Shown here piece by piece: positions 1-5,123 of a DNA stretch of 7,731 bases; positions within the stretch are counted from its first letter, which is position 1; every line of letters begins with the position of its first letter. The position numbers and the translations under genes were made by a program. The notes under the pieces were generated by a model. That model saw nothing but the letters and a program-made list of their open reading frames with translations. It searched no databases and was not told the DNA's origin. This DNA comes from Dysgonomonas sp. UBA5412 (GTDB lineage: Bacteria > Bacteroidota > Bacteroidia > Bacteroidales > Dysgonomonadaceae): contig DHNQ01000025.1 of assembly GCA_002409595.1 (NCBI GenBank), forward strand, positions 1-7,731, written 5' to 3'.

Positions 1-152
1 TATATTTTCTTCTTTAGTAGGCTGATAGCTTTATTAGCCATTGTAGGCTTTATCATTAGAATACAGTTGATTCTATTCTCTTAAAATATGCTATTCTAAC
101 TACGAGAGTATAGGATATTAAAAATATCAAATAAAATTGCAAGAGGACTTTC
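1..152. other. Intergenic DNA left of the relaxase gene
   Basis: No gene is visible here. Two small hairpins lie downstream of the leftward relaxase gene: TAGAAT/ATTCTA (57-62 with 70-75, 7-nt loop) and GATATT/AATATC (114-119 with 123-128, AAA loop). Either could be a weak terminator for the mobilization operon, but both are pure A/T-rich stems without a convincing T-run. Whether the element ends here or continues leftward cannot be decided from this window. Confidence 0.4.
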
Positions 153-1466
153 TTACCATTTCGGGCCCCTATTTTTCTTCACTTTCGGAATCACAATCTG
201 TCTTTTCGCTTCTTCTTTTTTCTCCTTCGGCACTCTCGGATCACCAAATGACTCCTTATATTCAACGTCATCTTTATTCTCTTTCCACAAATACGGATAT
301 GCAAAAGTTCCGATGCCATACCACTTAACTTTAGCCTTTGTCATATAGCCATTTTCCACCAAAATCTTATCCTGAACACGCATTTCGTACTTTCCATATT
401 TAACGAAACTGTCGGGCTGTTCTTTGGAGACAAAGACTTTTTCCTGTTTATCATCCGTAAAAACATAAGCCGATACTACTTGTCCGTTCGAACTTTTCAT
501 GTTTTCGAGATAGATAAATCCACCCTCTTTCAATATTTTCCACTGTTCAGTAGTTAGCTCGACCCCTCCAATCTTTGTGTTTTTCGGAGTGGCTTCGGCT
601 TCTTTTCTTGCTTTATATTCAGCCTCTTTTTGGGCTTTCAGTTCTGCTTCCTGTTTCGCTTTTTGCTCTGCTTGTTGTTGCAGAAGTTCTTCCCGACCTC
701 GTTTTCTTGCCTCCAAAACATTCTTATCAAATTCCTTTCGCAGATTTCCAAAGCTAAATTTTCGATCAATCTCCGAGCCTTTGAAACAGACATTATCGTA
801 TTTGAACGATACACCCTCGATCTCATTTATGCCCATTCCAATCCCCTGATTTTCAGTTGTCCTTTTATGTTTATAGATAAGCTCAATACCCAAATCTTGA
901 AGGGCAAATCGTAGAGCAGCCGGATTCTTACAAGTCGGTAAAACTGATTTTATCGCATCGTAAATATAATACTTTACCCTATCGGGATTATCTAATTTCT
1001 CTCGTTTTACATTTTCTCTTCCCTTACCGTAAGTCAGATTATACTTATCCTTTAGTTTCTTACAGACCTTGATATTCCGTTTATAATCCTGATTAACAGA
1101 GATCAACTTCAGGTTATTATCGATTCGATTATATACAATATGCAGGTGCTCATTATCGGTATTGTGATGCCGGACTATAATATATTGCGTATTCTTGATT
1201 CCCATTTCTTGCATATATCCTTTGGCTAATTGGAGCATAAAACCGTTGGTCATTCTTGCTCTATCTTCGGGAGCAAAGGATATCGGAATATGCCCGACAG
1301 GCTGTTTTATCTCCTTTCTGCCGGAGCGTTGCATAGCAAAACTGCGGATCATACTTTTGGTACTATCCGCAAATACACCTTCGACTTCGAGTAATTCCGC
1401 TGTGTCATTTATCACATAATTGACACAGCCCTTGAACGATTTCCCTTTAATATTTTTAGCGATCAT
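153..1466 (-). CDS. VirD2-like mobilization relaxase with C-terminal DUF3945-like domain
   Basis: This 437-aa protein is a DNA relaxase that would nick one strand at oriT, stay bound through a tyrosine, and lead the strand into a recipient cell. Residues 1-120 carry the relaxase/mobilization nuclease fold: a candidate nucleophile Tyr17 in the segment KGCVNYVIND, the GHIPISF strand (His59), and the metal-binding motif HHNTDNEHLHIVYN (His100/101, His107, His109). Residues about 244-292 are a charged Gln/Glu/Ala/Lys coiled coil. Residues about 299-355 (GGVELTTEQWKILKEGG, then a predicted strand-rich stretch) resemble DUF3945, a domain seen in Bacteroidetes mobile-element proteins. The tail is basic. 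The start overlaps the stop of the upstream MobC-like gene by 11 bp, suggesting translational coupling. Bacteroides papers often call such a relaxase MobB or MobA, so no symbol is given. The relaxase call is firm; the tail domain is a judgement by eye. Confidence 0.93.
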   Translation of the reverse strand: MIAKNIKGKSFKGCVNYVINDTAELLEVEGVFADSTKSMIRSFAMQRSGRKEIKQPVGHIPISFAPEDRARMTNGFMLQLAKGYMQEMGIKNTQYIIVRHHNTDNEHLHIVYNRIDNNLKLISVNQDYKRNIKVCKKLKDKYNLTYGKGRENVKREKLDNPDRVKYYIYDAIKSVLPTCKNPAALRFALQDLGIELIYKHKRTTENQGIGMGINEIEGVSFKYDNVCFKGSEIDRKFSFGNLRKEFDKNVLEARKRGREELLQQQAEQKAKQEAELKAQKEAEYKARKEAEATPKNTKIGGVELTTEQWKILKEGGFIYLENMKSSNGQVVSAYVFTDDKQEKVFVSKEQPDSFVKYGKYEMRVQDKILVENGYMTKAKVKWYGIGTFAYPYLWKENKDDVEYKESFGDPRVPKEKKEEAKRQIVIPKVKKNRGPKW

Positions 1467-1800
1467 CTACTAATTCTTTAATCTTACCTGCCAGTATAAC
1501 CAAGTCTAAACCTACTTGCAGAAACTCATTTCTGTTCACTCGCTTAGCTACTTGGTTCAGGTTATTTGCCATACCAGCCAGCTTCCGCATCAGGTCGAGT
1601 TCCTCCAACGTAAAGCGAGATTTGATACCTCCATTAATAGTCATCTCCCGAGCATATTGTGTCGGTTTTATTCCCAATATATCTGATTTTCCTTTCACGG
1701 AATTATATTCTTTTTGGGTCAATTTCAGATTGATTGAGACTGTCAATTTGTTTTCTCCTTTAGACGGTCTTCCCTTTTTCTTCCTATTCTCCATAACCAT
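1456..1800 (-). CDS. MobC-like ribbon-helix-helix mobilization accessory protein
   Basis: This 114-aa protein is the probable relaxosome partner that binds oriT and helps the relaxase reach its nick site. The first 18 residues are basic (MENRKKKGRPSKGE). Residues about 18-57 fit a ribbon-helix-helix fold: strand LTVSINLKLT, then helices through the KPTQYAREM segment. Residues 74-89, LAGMANNLNQVAKRVN, are the signature of the MobC family. It is the first gene of the leftward mobilization operon. Two ATGs are possible, at 1800 and at 1794 (MVM...); neither has a clear Shine-Dalgarno sequence, as is common in Bacteroidetes. It starts directly beside the candidate oriT, so autorepression through a repeat in that region is plausible but unproven. 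Confidence 0.9.
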   Translation of the reverse strand: MVMENRKKKGRPSKGENKLTVSINLKLTQKEYNSVKGKSDILGIKPTQYAREMTINGGIKSRFTLEELDLMRKLAGMANNLNQVAKRVNRNEFLQVGLDLVILAGKIKELVDDR

Positions 1801-1990
1801 TATATTTGAGGTTATGAACTTCCCTGTACCTCAAAGTACAGGACAGTCCGACAGTTTTGCGACCATCGGGAGAGAAACGAAAGGGCTGTAAAGTGACCTT
1901 AAAATAGGCGACCAACGTGAGCGTATTTTCAAGCGGAGGATAAATTCAAGGAACGCCGGATTTATGTTTCGCGTGGTCACTGCCTCGCAG
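1801..1990. other. Candidate oriT / mobilization control region
   Basis: This is the DNA immediately upstream of the mobilization operon, where oriT usually lies in Bacteroidales mobilizable elements. Visible structure: a perfect 7-bp hairpin CCTGTAC/GTACAGG (1823-1829 with 1836-1842); an AAAATA/TATTTT pair (1901-1906 with 1924-1929); an ATAAAT/ATTTAT pair (1940-1945 with 1960-1965); and an enclosing 7-bp repeat AGTGACC/GGTCACT (1892-1898 with 1975-1981). The words AAAGGGCTG (1880-1888) and AAGTGACCTT (1891-1900) recur near the integrase end at 5092-5100 and 5071-5080. I do not recognise a known nick sequence, so the oriT call rests on position and repeats. Confidence 0.45.
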
Positions 1991-2063
1991 AGCAAGGTTT
2001 TTTCGGTAGTAATTCAAAAAGTCTCGGAGAGCTTTTTGGGTTACCCGAAAGATTACCTTGCTC
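1990..2063. repeat. 74-nt nested imperfect hairpin
   Basis: Three stems stack inside one another. The outer stem is GAGCAAGGT/ACCTTGCTC (1990-1998 with 2055-2063, 9 bp perfect). The middle stem is TTTCGG plus TA paired with TA-c-CCGAAA (2001-2008 with 2042-2050, one bulged C). The apical stem is AAAAAG-t-CTC/GAG-CTTTTT (2016-2025 with 2029-2037, loop GGA, one bulged T). About 26 of 74 positions pair with partners in the same order, far more than expected by chance. It could be a small RNA, an attenuator in the leader of the downstream gene, or a DNA-level transfer or replication signal. The outer word GAGCAAGG also occurs at 4966-4973 in the second structured block. Confidence 0.6.
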
Positions 2064-2077
2064 CTTTGACAACGAGA

Positions 2078-2111
2078 AAAAAATAAAGAGGCGATGGTCT
2101 CTTTGTTTTTT
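2078..2111. terminator. Bidirectional Rho-independent terminator
   Basis: A stem AAAGAG/CTCTTT (2085-2090 with 2099-2104, 8-nt loop) is flanked by an A-run on the left (2077-2083) and a T-run on the right (2106-2111), joined by one G-T wobble. Read on either strand it gives a stem followed by a run of six or seven Ts, the layout of a bidirectional intrinsic terminator. It would insulate the leftward mobilization operon from rightward transcription, and would also end any RNA made across the 1990-2063 hairpin. Confidence 0.65.
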
Positions 2112-2113
2112 GA

Positions 2114-2190
2114 ATCGGTGGCAACATTTTCACTCCGAAGGGAGTGTATTATCGGATACTTCCGATGTTGCAATACTGTCAATGTATTGC
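2114..2190. repeat. Cluster of hairpins with overlapping, competing partners
   Basis: Simple hairpins: CACTCC/GGAGTG with a GAAG loop (2131-2146), ATCGG/CCGAT (2151-2155 with 2162-2166), GCAATAC/GTATTGC (2170-2176 with 2184-2190). Longer alternatives: a second ATCGG copy (2114-2118) can take the same CCGAT, and GCAACAT (2121-2127) can pair with ATGTTGC (2165-2171), which overlaps the arms of both neighbouring hairpins. Mutually exclusive pairings of this kind are typical of attenuators or structured regulatory RNAs. An open frame of 78 codons runs leftward across this block, but its sequence is explained by the repeats. Confidence 0.5.
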
Positions 2191-2437
2191 CTATTGCTCT
2201 TCAAGGGTAGCCGGAGCAAATAAATGGTAGAAAGTGGATTAAATTTCTCATATCGTTGTATAAATTAGATGTATCCGACATGGATACTTTGGCAAATATA
2301 AAACGTATATTTGATAGTTATATCACTGACAATATGATGTGTATAGCTTTGCTTGGGGATGCTTTTATTTGCCATGTTGCCTGACAAAAAAGAGTCACTC
2401 TTGTTGCTCCTATTGGTAATATTACTATCTTTAGTAC
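2191..2437 (+). promoter_or_regulatory. Leader/promoter region of the 2438 gene
   Basis: An exact TAnnTTTG element (TATATTTG, 2306-2313) fits the -7 box of Bacteroidetes promoters, although no TTTG lies at the usual 19-21 bp upstream of it. A second candidate sits closer: TTG (2404-2406), a 19-bp spacer, then TATCTTTA (2426-2433). That one would start RNA almost on the ATG and give a leaderless message. A 16-codon frame (2334-2384, MMCIALLGDAFICHVA) lies between the two candidates; it could be a leader peptide or chance. The dyad AAGAGT-C-ACTCTT (2390-2402) is listed separately. Confidence 0.35.
2390..2402. promoter_or_regulatory. 13-bp dyad, candidate operator
   Basis: AAGAGT-C-ACTCTT is a perfect 6-bp inverted repeat around one base. 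It abuts the candidate -33 region of the nearer promoter of the 2438 gene, about 36 bp before the ATG, which is where a repressor dimer would block RNA polymerase. Which protein binds is unknown. Confidence 0.4.
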
Positions 2438-3385
2438 ATGTATAATGGAGAGCAAGACATAGATTATGATAGCAATGTTCCCGAAGTATTTCGGGTTGTA
2501 CAGCAGAGTCTCAATGACTTTGTGGCAATCAACTATGAAACAGCACTTGGCTTGGTCTCACAGCCACAACTCACAGAGGCAGAGATACTCCATTATAAAA
2601 GCAAAGTGCTGGATATCATCCGCAACAATCCTCCTTTGGCGAGCTTACCCAAATATCTTCGTAATGGCAGAGAGGATTATCTCTGGTATAGTGACTTTTA
2701 TGATGAGACAAGCAAAGATGTTTATCATCGGTATCGCACGTTTGTCAAACCAATAGCTACGATAACTCCAAGCAACTATACTACAGAGTTAAGTAAAATT
2801 GATTTGCCCTATTTCCAAGAATTGGTAGACCTCGTAAGTTTGGAATGCTTGTGCATCAAATATGAGAAGCTTCTTCCAAAGCCTAAAGTAGAGGCTATTC
2901 AAGAAAAGACACCTATACAGGAAACTACTATTGCCAAAGAGACCAAAGCAATTGTTAAGCCTAAATCTACCAAGCGTTCTTACCAACCCAAACTTAGCAA
3001 AGAACAATATCTATTATTAGCCGATTGCATAGAAGCTCTCAAATTGTTTCGCTCAAAAATAAAAATATCTGAACTGAAGAAACTTCTTTCGGGGAAACTC
3101 CCCGAACCGCTACAGGTAACCAACCAAAAGACATTGGTCTATCTCCTTGACCAACTAAGTGAGCACAAATACATCAAAGATAAATGGGTATCGGTTGGCG
3201 ATGGCAATAAAGACTTTATATCTTTTCGTACAGAGGGTAACAAAGAGCGGTATGGTGATAATAAACACTATATCGGTATGCAACAACTACTCAACTGCCG
3301 TAACCGTAACAAACGGGAACAGATATTTGGGCTTGAAAATATAGATACCCTGATAGATGAGCTAAACAAATCTAACCTCGAATAG
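2438..3385 (+). CDS. Uncharacterised two-part protein of a mobile element
   Basis: I do not recognise this 315-aa protein. It appears soluble, with no signal peptide or membrane segment. Residues 1-150 look mainly helical and aromatic-rich (for example YLWYSDFYDETSKDVYHRYR at 81-100). Residues about 150-185 form a Lys/Pro/Thr/Glu-rich linker. Residues about 186-315 form a second, basic part whose LLLADCIEALKLFRSKIKIS stretch, followed by a helix, a strand pair near 245-264 and another helix, could be a winged-helix-like DNA-binding region; that is inference. An in-frame TAG directly precedes the region at 2432-2434, which fixes the ATG at 2438. It stands alone: structured DNA and a dyad upstream, 420 bp of gene-free DNA downstream. 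In similar elements this position is often held by regulators or replication proteins, but none of their motifs (Walker A, TOPRIM, response regulator) is visible. Confidence 0.8.
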   Translation: MYNGEQDIDYDSNVPEVFRVVQQSLNDFVAINYETALGLVSQPQLTEAEILHYKSKVLDIIRNNPPLASLPKYLRNGREDYLWYSDFYDETSKDVYHRYRTFVKPIATITPSNYTTELSKIDLPYFQELVDLVSLECLCIKYEKLLPKPKVEAIQEKTPIQETTIAKETKAIVKPKSTKRSYQPKLSKEQYLLLADCIEALKLFRSKIKISELKKLLSGKLPEPLQVTNQKTLVYLLDQLSEHKYIKDKWVSVGDGNKDFISFRTEGNKERYGDNKHYIGMQQLLNCRNRNKREQIFGLENIDTLIDELNKSNLE

Positions 3386-3808
3386 TTAAAAAACATTATC
3401 AGGCTATATTTCCTATAAATATTTACGCTTCTCCCCAAACTTACACTATCTGCTTATATAGAGAACATTAACATAAAACAGTCGATTGACCACTATTCCC
3501 AAATTACTCCTTTCTGAGTATAGACTCTAATTGAATCATTCTTATAATCAATGCCATACAAACATAACCTGTTAGGTAATGCTGTTATGCTCACAGCGCA
3601 GAGCCCCGGAATGTGCTATACTTGCACCTGAGTTCGGAAACAGCGATATACAAAGTTGTATACTGCTTATTCTTTCGGAAAATGTAGAATCATGGGCAAG
3701 ACCAATCGTATCAGAGATGTTTGAGTTATTTGATTATTCTAAACAAACAAGCCTAATACAGATATAAGTATTATCAGGAATAGTTATAACATTTAAAACA
3801 AATAACTT
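3386..3808. other. Gene-free stretch before the DUF3408 operon
   Basis: No convincing gene is seen. A 62-codon frame at 3579-3767 has no recognisable motif and may be chance or a worn remnant. In larger Bacteroides conjugative elements a ParA-like gene often precedes the DUF3408 gene; I looked for a Walker box remnant here and found none. The 16-bp dyad at 3647-3662 is the clearest signal. No strong terminator follows the 2438 gene. Confidence 0.4.
3647..3662. promoter_or_regulatory. 16-bp dyad, candidate operator
   Basis: TATACAA-AG-TTGTATA is a perfect 7-bp inverted repeat with a 2-bp centre, the size of a typical dimeric repressor site. It lies about 150 bp upstream of the first start codon of the DUF3408 operon. 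One of the HTH proteins encoded just downstream is a natural candidate binder, but nothing in the sequence proves it. Confidence 0.35.
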
Positions 3809-3886
3809 ATGAGTGAAGATATTGAAAAAGATAAAACAGTAGATGAGAAACCAAATATATCCGATATGTTTGGCAATAGCACATGA
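3809..3886 (+). pseudogene. N-terminal fragment of the DUF3408 protein, cut by in-frame TGA
   Basis: A 25-codon frame, MSEDIEKDKTVDEKPNISDMFGNST, ends in TGA at 3884-3886 and is in the same frame as the DUF3408 gene that starts on the very next codon. Acidic beginnings with a (D)MFG motif are what I expect at the N terminus of intact DUF3408 proteins of Bacteroides elements. The most likely reading is one ancestral gene of about 126 codons split by a point mutation to TGA. Alternatives are a coupled leader peptide (TGA directly abutting ATG favours reinitiation), stop-codon readthrough, or a sequencing error. Confidence 0.55.
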
Positions 3887-4189
3887 ATGCCAAATTCCAC
3901 CAAGGCAAAACCCTCTCGTAAAAAAGACGAGGAAGAATATACCAACCGATTTTTGACAACACGAAAGATCAAGGATTATACTCCGGTCTATATAGATGTT
4001 CGGATGAAAGAGAAACTCCAGATGCTTGTTGCCTCGCTGCAACATATTGTACCCGAGATCACTCCGACTATGCTGTTATCGAATATTCTTGCGGATCACT
4101 TGTTGCAAAACAAAGAGTTGATAACTCGTGCTGCTAATGAAGGGTTAAAACGTTCTTTGGCAAGTACATTTAATAATGATAAAGAGTAA
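3887..4189 (+). CDS. DUF3408 family protein (conjugative-element TraB-like)
   Basis: This 100-aa frame carries the core of DUF3408, a family of small proteins found in Bacteroidetes conjugative and mobilizable elements, often next to a ParA gene; their biochemical role is not established. Residues 4-13 are basic (STKAKPSRKK), followed by DEEEYTNRFL and the conserved block RKIKDYTPVYIDVRMKEKLQ (26-45), then VASLQHIVPEITPTMLLSNILADHL (48-72), a helical segment that could form a ribbon-helix-helix-like DNA-binding unit. The ATG directly follows an in-frame TGA that ends a fragment of what appears to be the same protein, so translation from here would depend on reinitiation. The gene ends 31 bp before the next one and is first in a rightward operon of HTH genes. 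Confidence 0.8.
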   Translation: MPNSTKAKPSRKKDEEEYTNRFLTTRKIKDYTPVYIDVRMKEKLQMLVASLQHIVPEITPTMLLSNILADHLLQNKELITRAANEGLKRSLASTFNNDKE

Positions 4190-4220
4190 AACGAAAAAAT
4201 AACAACTAAATAGAATCATT

Positions 4221-4340
4221 ATGGAGATTGTTTGTATCGATTTACATACATGGGAACTGTTAAAACGACAGATTAGTAGATTAACCTCTGATATGGCTGC
4301 ATTAAGAGCCGTCTATTGTTCCAATCCCAGAGACGGATGA
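4221..4340 (+). pseudogene. N-terminal fragment of HTH protein, cut by in-frame TGA
   Basis: A 39-codon frame, beginning MEIVCIDLHTWELLKRQISR and ending NPRDG, stops at TGA 4338-4340, and the same frame continues at once with ATG and an intact HTH domain. Bacteroidetes proteins of this class typically start MEIV, have an N-terminal helix of about 35 residues, and continue W-(M/L)-D-x-x-(D/E)-V-C into the HTH. The TGA therefore stands exactly where a Trp codon (TGG) is expected, so a single G-to-A change would explain it. TGG is used for Trp elsewhere in this frame (codon 11), in the second half, and in the integrase, and other genes here end with TGA, so a general TGA-to-Trp code is unlikely. 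Confidence 0.6.
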
Positions 4341-4508
4341 ATGGATTCGGCAGATGTCTGCCGTGCTTTGGGAATCTCGAAACGTACTTTGCAGACTTGG
4401 CGGAATAATGGTAAGATACCATTTGCAATGTTAGGTGGTAAGGTCTATTACAAGGAAGAGGATACTCATTGCCTACTCCAAACAGAAATTAAACCAGCCA
4501 AAAAGTAA
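4341..4508 (+). CDS. Small helix-turn-helix protein (AlpA/Xis-like), possibly reinitiated
   Basis: A 55-aa frame starting MDSADVCRALGISKRTLQTW encodes a complete winged HTH of the HTH_17/excisionase type: the first helix SADVCRAL, the recognition helix SKRTLQTWRNNG, and the wing PFAMLGGKVYYKEED. Such proteins in Bacteroides elements act as recombination directionality factors or as regulators of excision. The ATG abuts an in-frame TGA, so either this is the surviving half of a broken 95-codon gene or the shortened form is made by reinitiation. The following HTH gene starts 3 bp after its stop, indicating one operon with coupled translation. Confidence 0.6.
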   Translation: MDSADVCRALGISKRTLQTWRNNGKIPFAMLGGKVYYKEEDTHCLLQTEIKPAKK

Positions 4509-4511
4509 CTT

Positions 4512-4811
4512 ATGGATAAATTTATCAATTACGAGTCTGAAGAGTTCAAGGAACTTTTGGAGCAGATAGAGCAATCCATTGAAGATGTGCAGGATGTTAG
4601 AGACAAGCATCGCCCAACATTGGCAGACGAACGGTATCTGAGTGGAGAGGAAGTAATGGAGTATCTCCATATCTCACCTCGAACGCTTCAAACTCTGCGA
4701 GATAAGCGAATGATCTGTTATACAACGATTGGTGGGAAAATACTTTATCCCGAGAAAGAACTTCAAGAGGTATTGCATAATAACTACCAATCGCCAGAAT
4801 TGCCCTTTTGA
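4512..4811 (+). CDS. Excisionase-like helix-turn-helix protein
   Basis: This 99-aa protein belongs to the small HTH_17/AlpA group that includes the Xis-type directionality factors of Bacteroides conjugative transposons. Residues 8-32 form an acidic, probably coiled-coil helix (EEFKELLEQIEQSIEDVQDV). Residues 42-65 are the HTH (YLSGEEVMEYLHISPRTLQTLRDK), and 66-80 the wing (MICYTTIGGKILYP). It is intact, unlike its upstream paralogue-like neighbour, starts 3 bp after that gene, and ends in TGA about 50 bp before a strong terminator. Its place between the mobilization region and the integrase fits a role in excision or in integrase regulation; binding sites are not identifiable from sequence alone. 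Confidence 0.85.
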   Translation: MDKFINYESEEFKELLEQIEQSIEDVQDVRDKHRPTLADERYLSGEEVMEYLHISPRTLQTLRDKRMICYTTIGGKILYPEKELQEVLHNNYQSPELPF

Positions 4812-4849
4812 TATGCAGATTCTAAGGAGAGGGAGTTGAGTTGCCACTT

Positions 4850-4918
4850 ACGCATAAAATGAAAACAAGCATTCTTGATGTTAATCAGGGATGCTTGTTT
4901 TAGTTTGAAGATATGCGT
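4850..4918 (+). terminator. Strong intrinsic terminator with extended outer arms
   Basis: The core is a continuous 18-pair hairpin, 4862-4879 with 4884-4901 (left arm AAAACAAGCATTCTTGAT, loop GTTA, three G-T wobbles), ending in TTTT. It is enclosed by a further 7-bp inverted repeat ACGCATA/TATGCGT (4850-4856 with 4912-4918). It ends the rightward operon. It reads as a terminator on both strands and could also stop leftward transcripts from the integrase. The outer arms are more than a terminator needs. Confidence 0.8.
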
Positions 4919-4926
4919 CATCGTCG

Positions 4927-5108
4927 GGTCAGTCATTTTCGTTGCAGGATATTTCTATACACTTCGAGCAAGGAAACAAGCAAGCCTCGGGGCGAAAATA
5001 CTATCCCAGAGGATGGAGATTTTCGTTTTCGACCCGTAGGGCTTCGGGCTTGACTTGTTTGCCTTGTAAGAAGTGACCTTCCCCTGCAACAAAAGGGCTG
5101 AGCTGACC
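4927..5108. repeat. About 180-nt long imperfect hairpin, candidate structured RNA or DNA element
   Basis: Complementary segments occur in strict nested order: GGTCAG/CTGACC (4927-4932 with 5103-5108); TTTT/AAAA (4936-4939 with 5091-5094); GTTGCAGG/CCTGCAAC (4941-4948 with 5083-5090); CACTTC/GAAGTG (4960-4965 with 5070-5075); an 18-bp stem with two single-base bulges (4969-4986 with 5047-5066); then CGAAAAT/ATTTTCG (4993-4999 with 5019-5025) and CTATCC/GGATGG (5001-5006 with 5011-5016, one wobble, loop CAGA). This gives about 55 base pairs. It starts 15 bp past the integrase stop, on the strand of the integrase message. It could be a noncoding RNA, a 3' structure of the integrase mRNA, a replication or transfer signal, or a MITE-like insertion; no flanking target duplication is obvious. 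It holds no gene. Confidence 0.65.
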
Positions 5109-5123
5109 ATCATTGTTCTTATT

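Noticed and set aside
1946..2182. A 78-codon leftward open frame across the structured block
   Set aside because: It spans the nested hairpins and the terminator, has no recognisable motif, and its sequence is accounted for by inverted repeats.
3579..3767. A 62-codon rightward open frame before the DUF3408 operon
   Set aside because: No domain, no clear translation signal and no coding-like pattern; at most a remnant, so it is mentioned only in the gap entry.
3884..4340. A changed genetic code with TGA read as Trp or Gly
   Set aside because: TGG encodes Trp in these genes and in the integrase, and the excisionase-like gene and the lipoprotein gene end properly at TGA, so a genome-wide recoding does not fit.
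4927..5108. An integron attC site
   Set aside because: The long bulged hairpin invites the idea, but attC begins with RYYYAAC and ends with GTTRRRY; here the GTT and AAC ends are in the opposite order, and no integron-type integrase is present.
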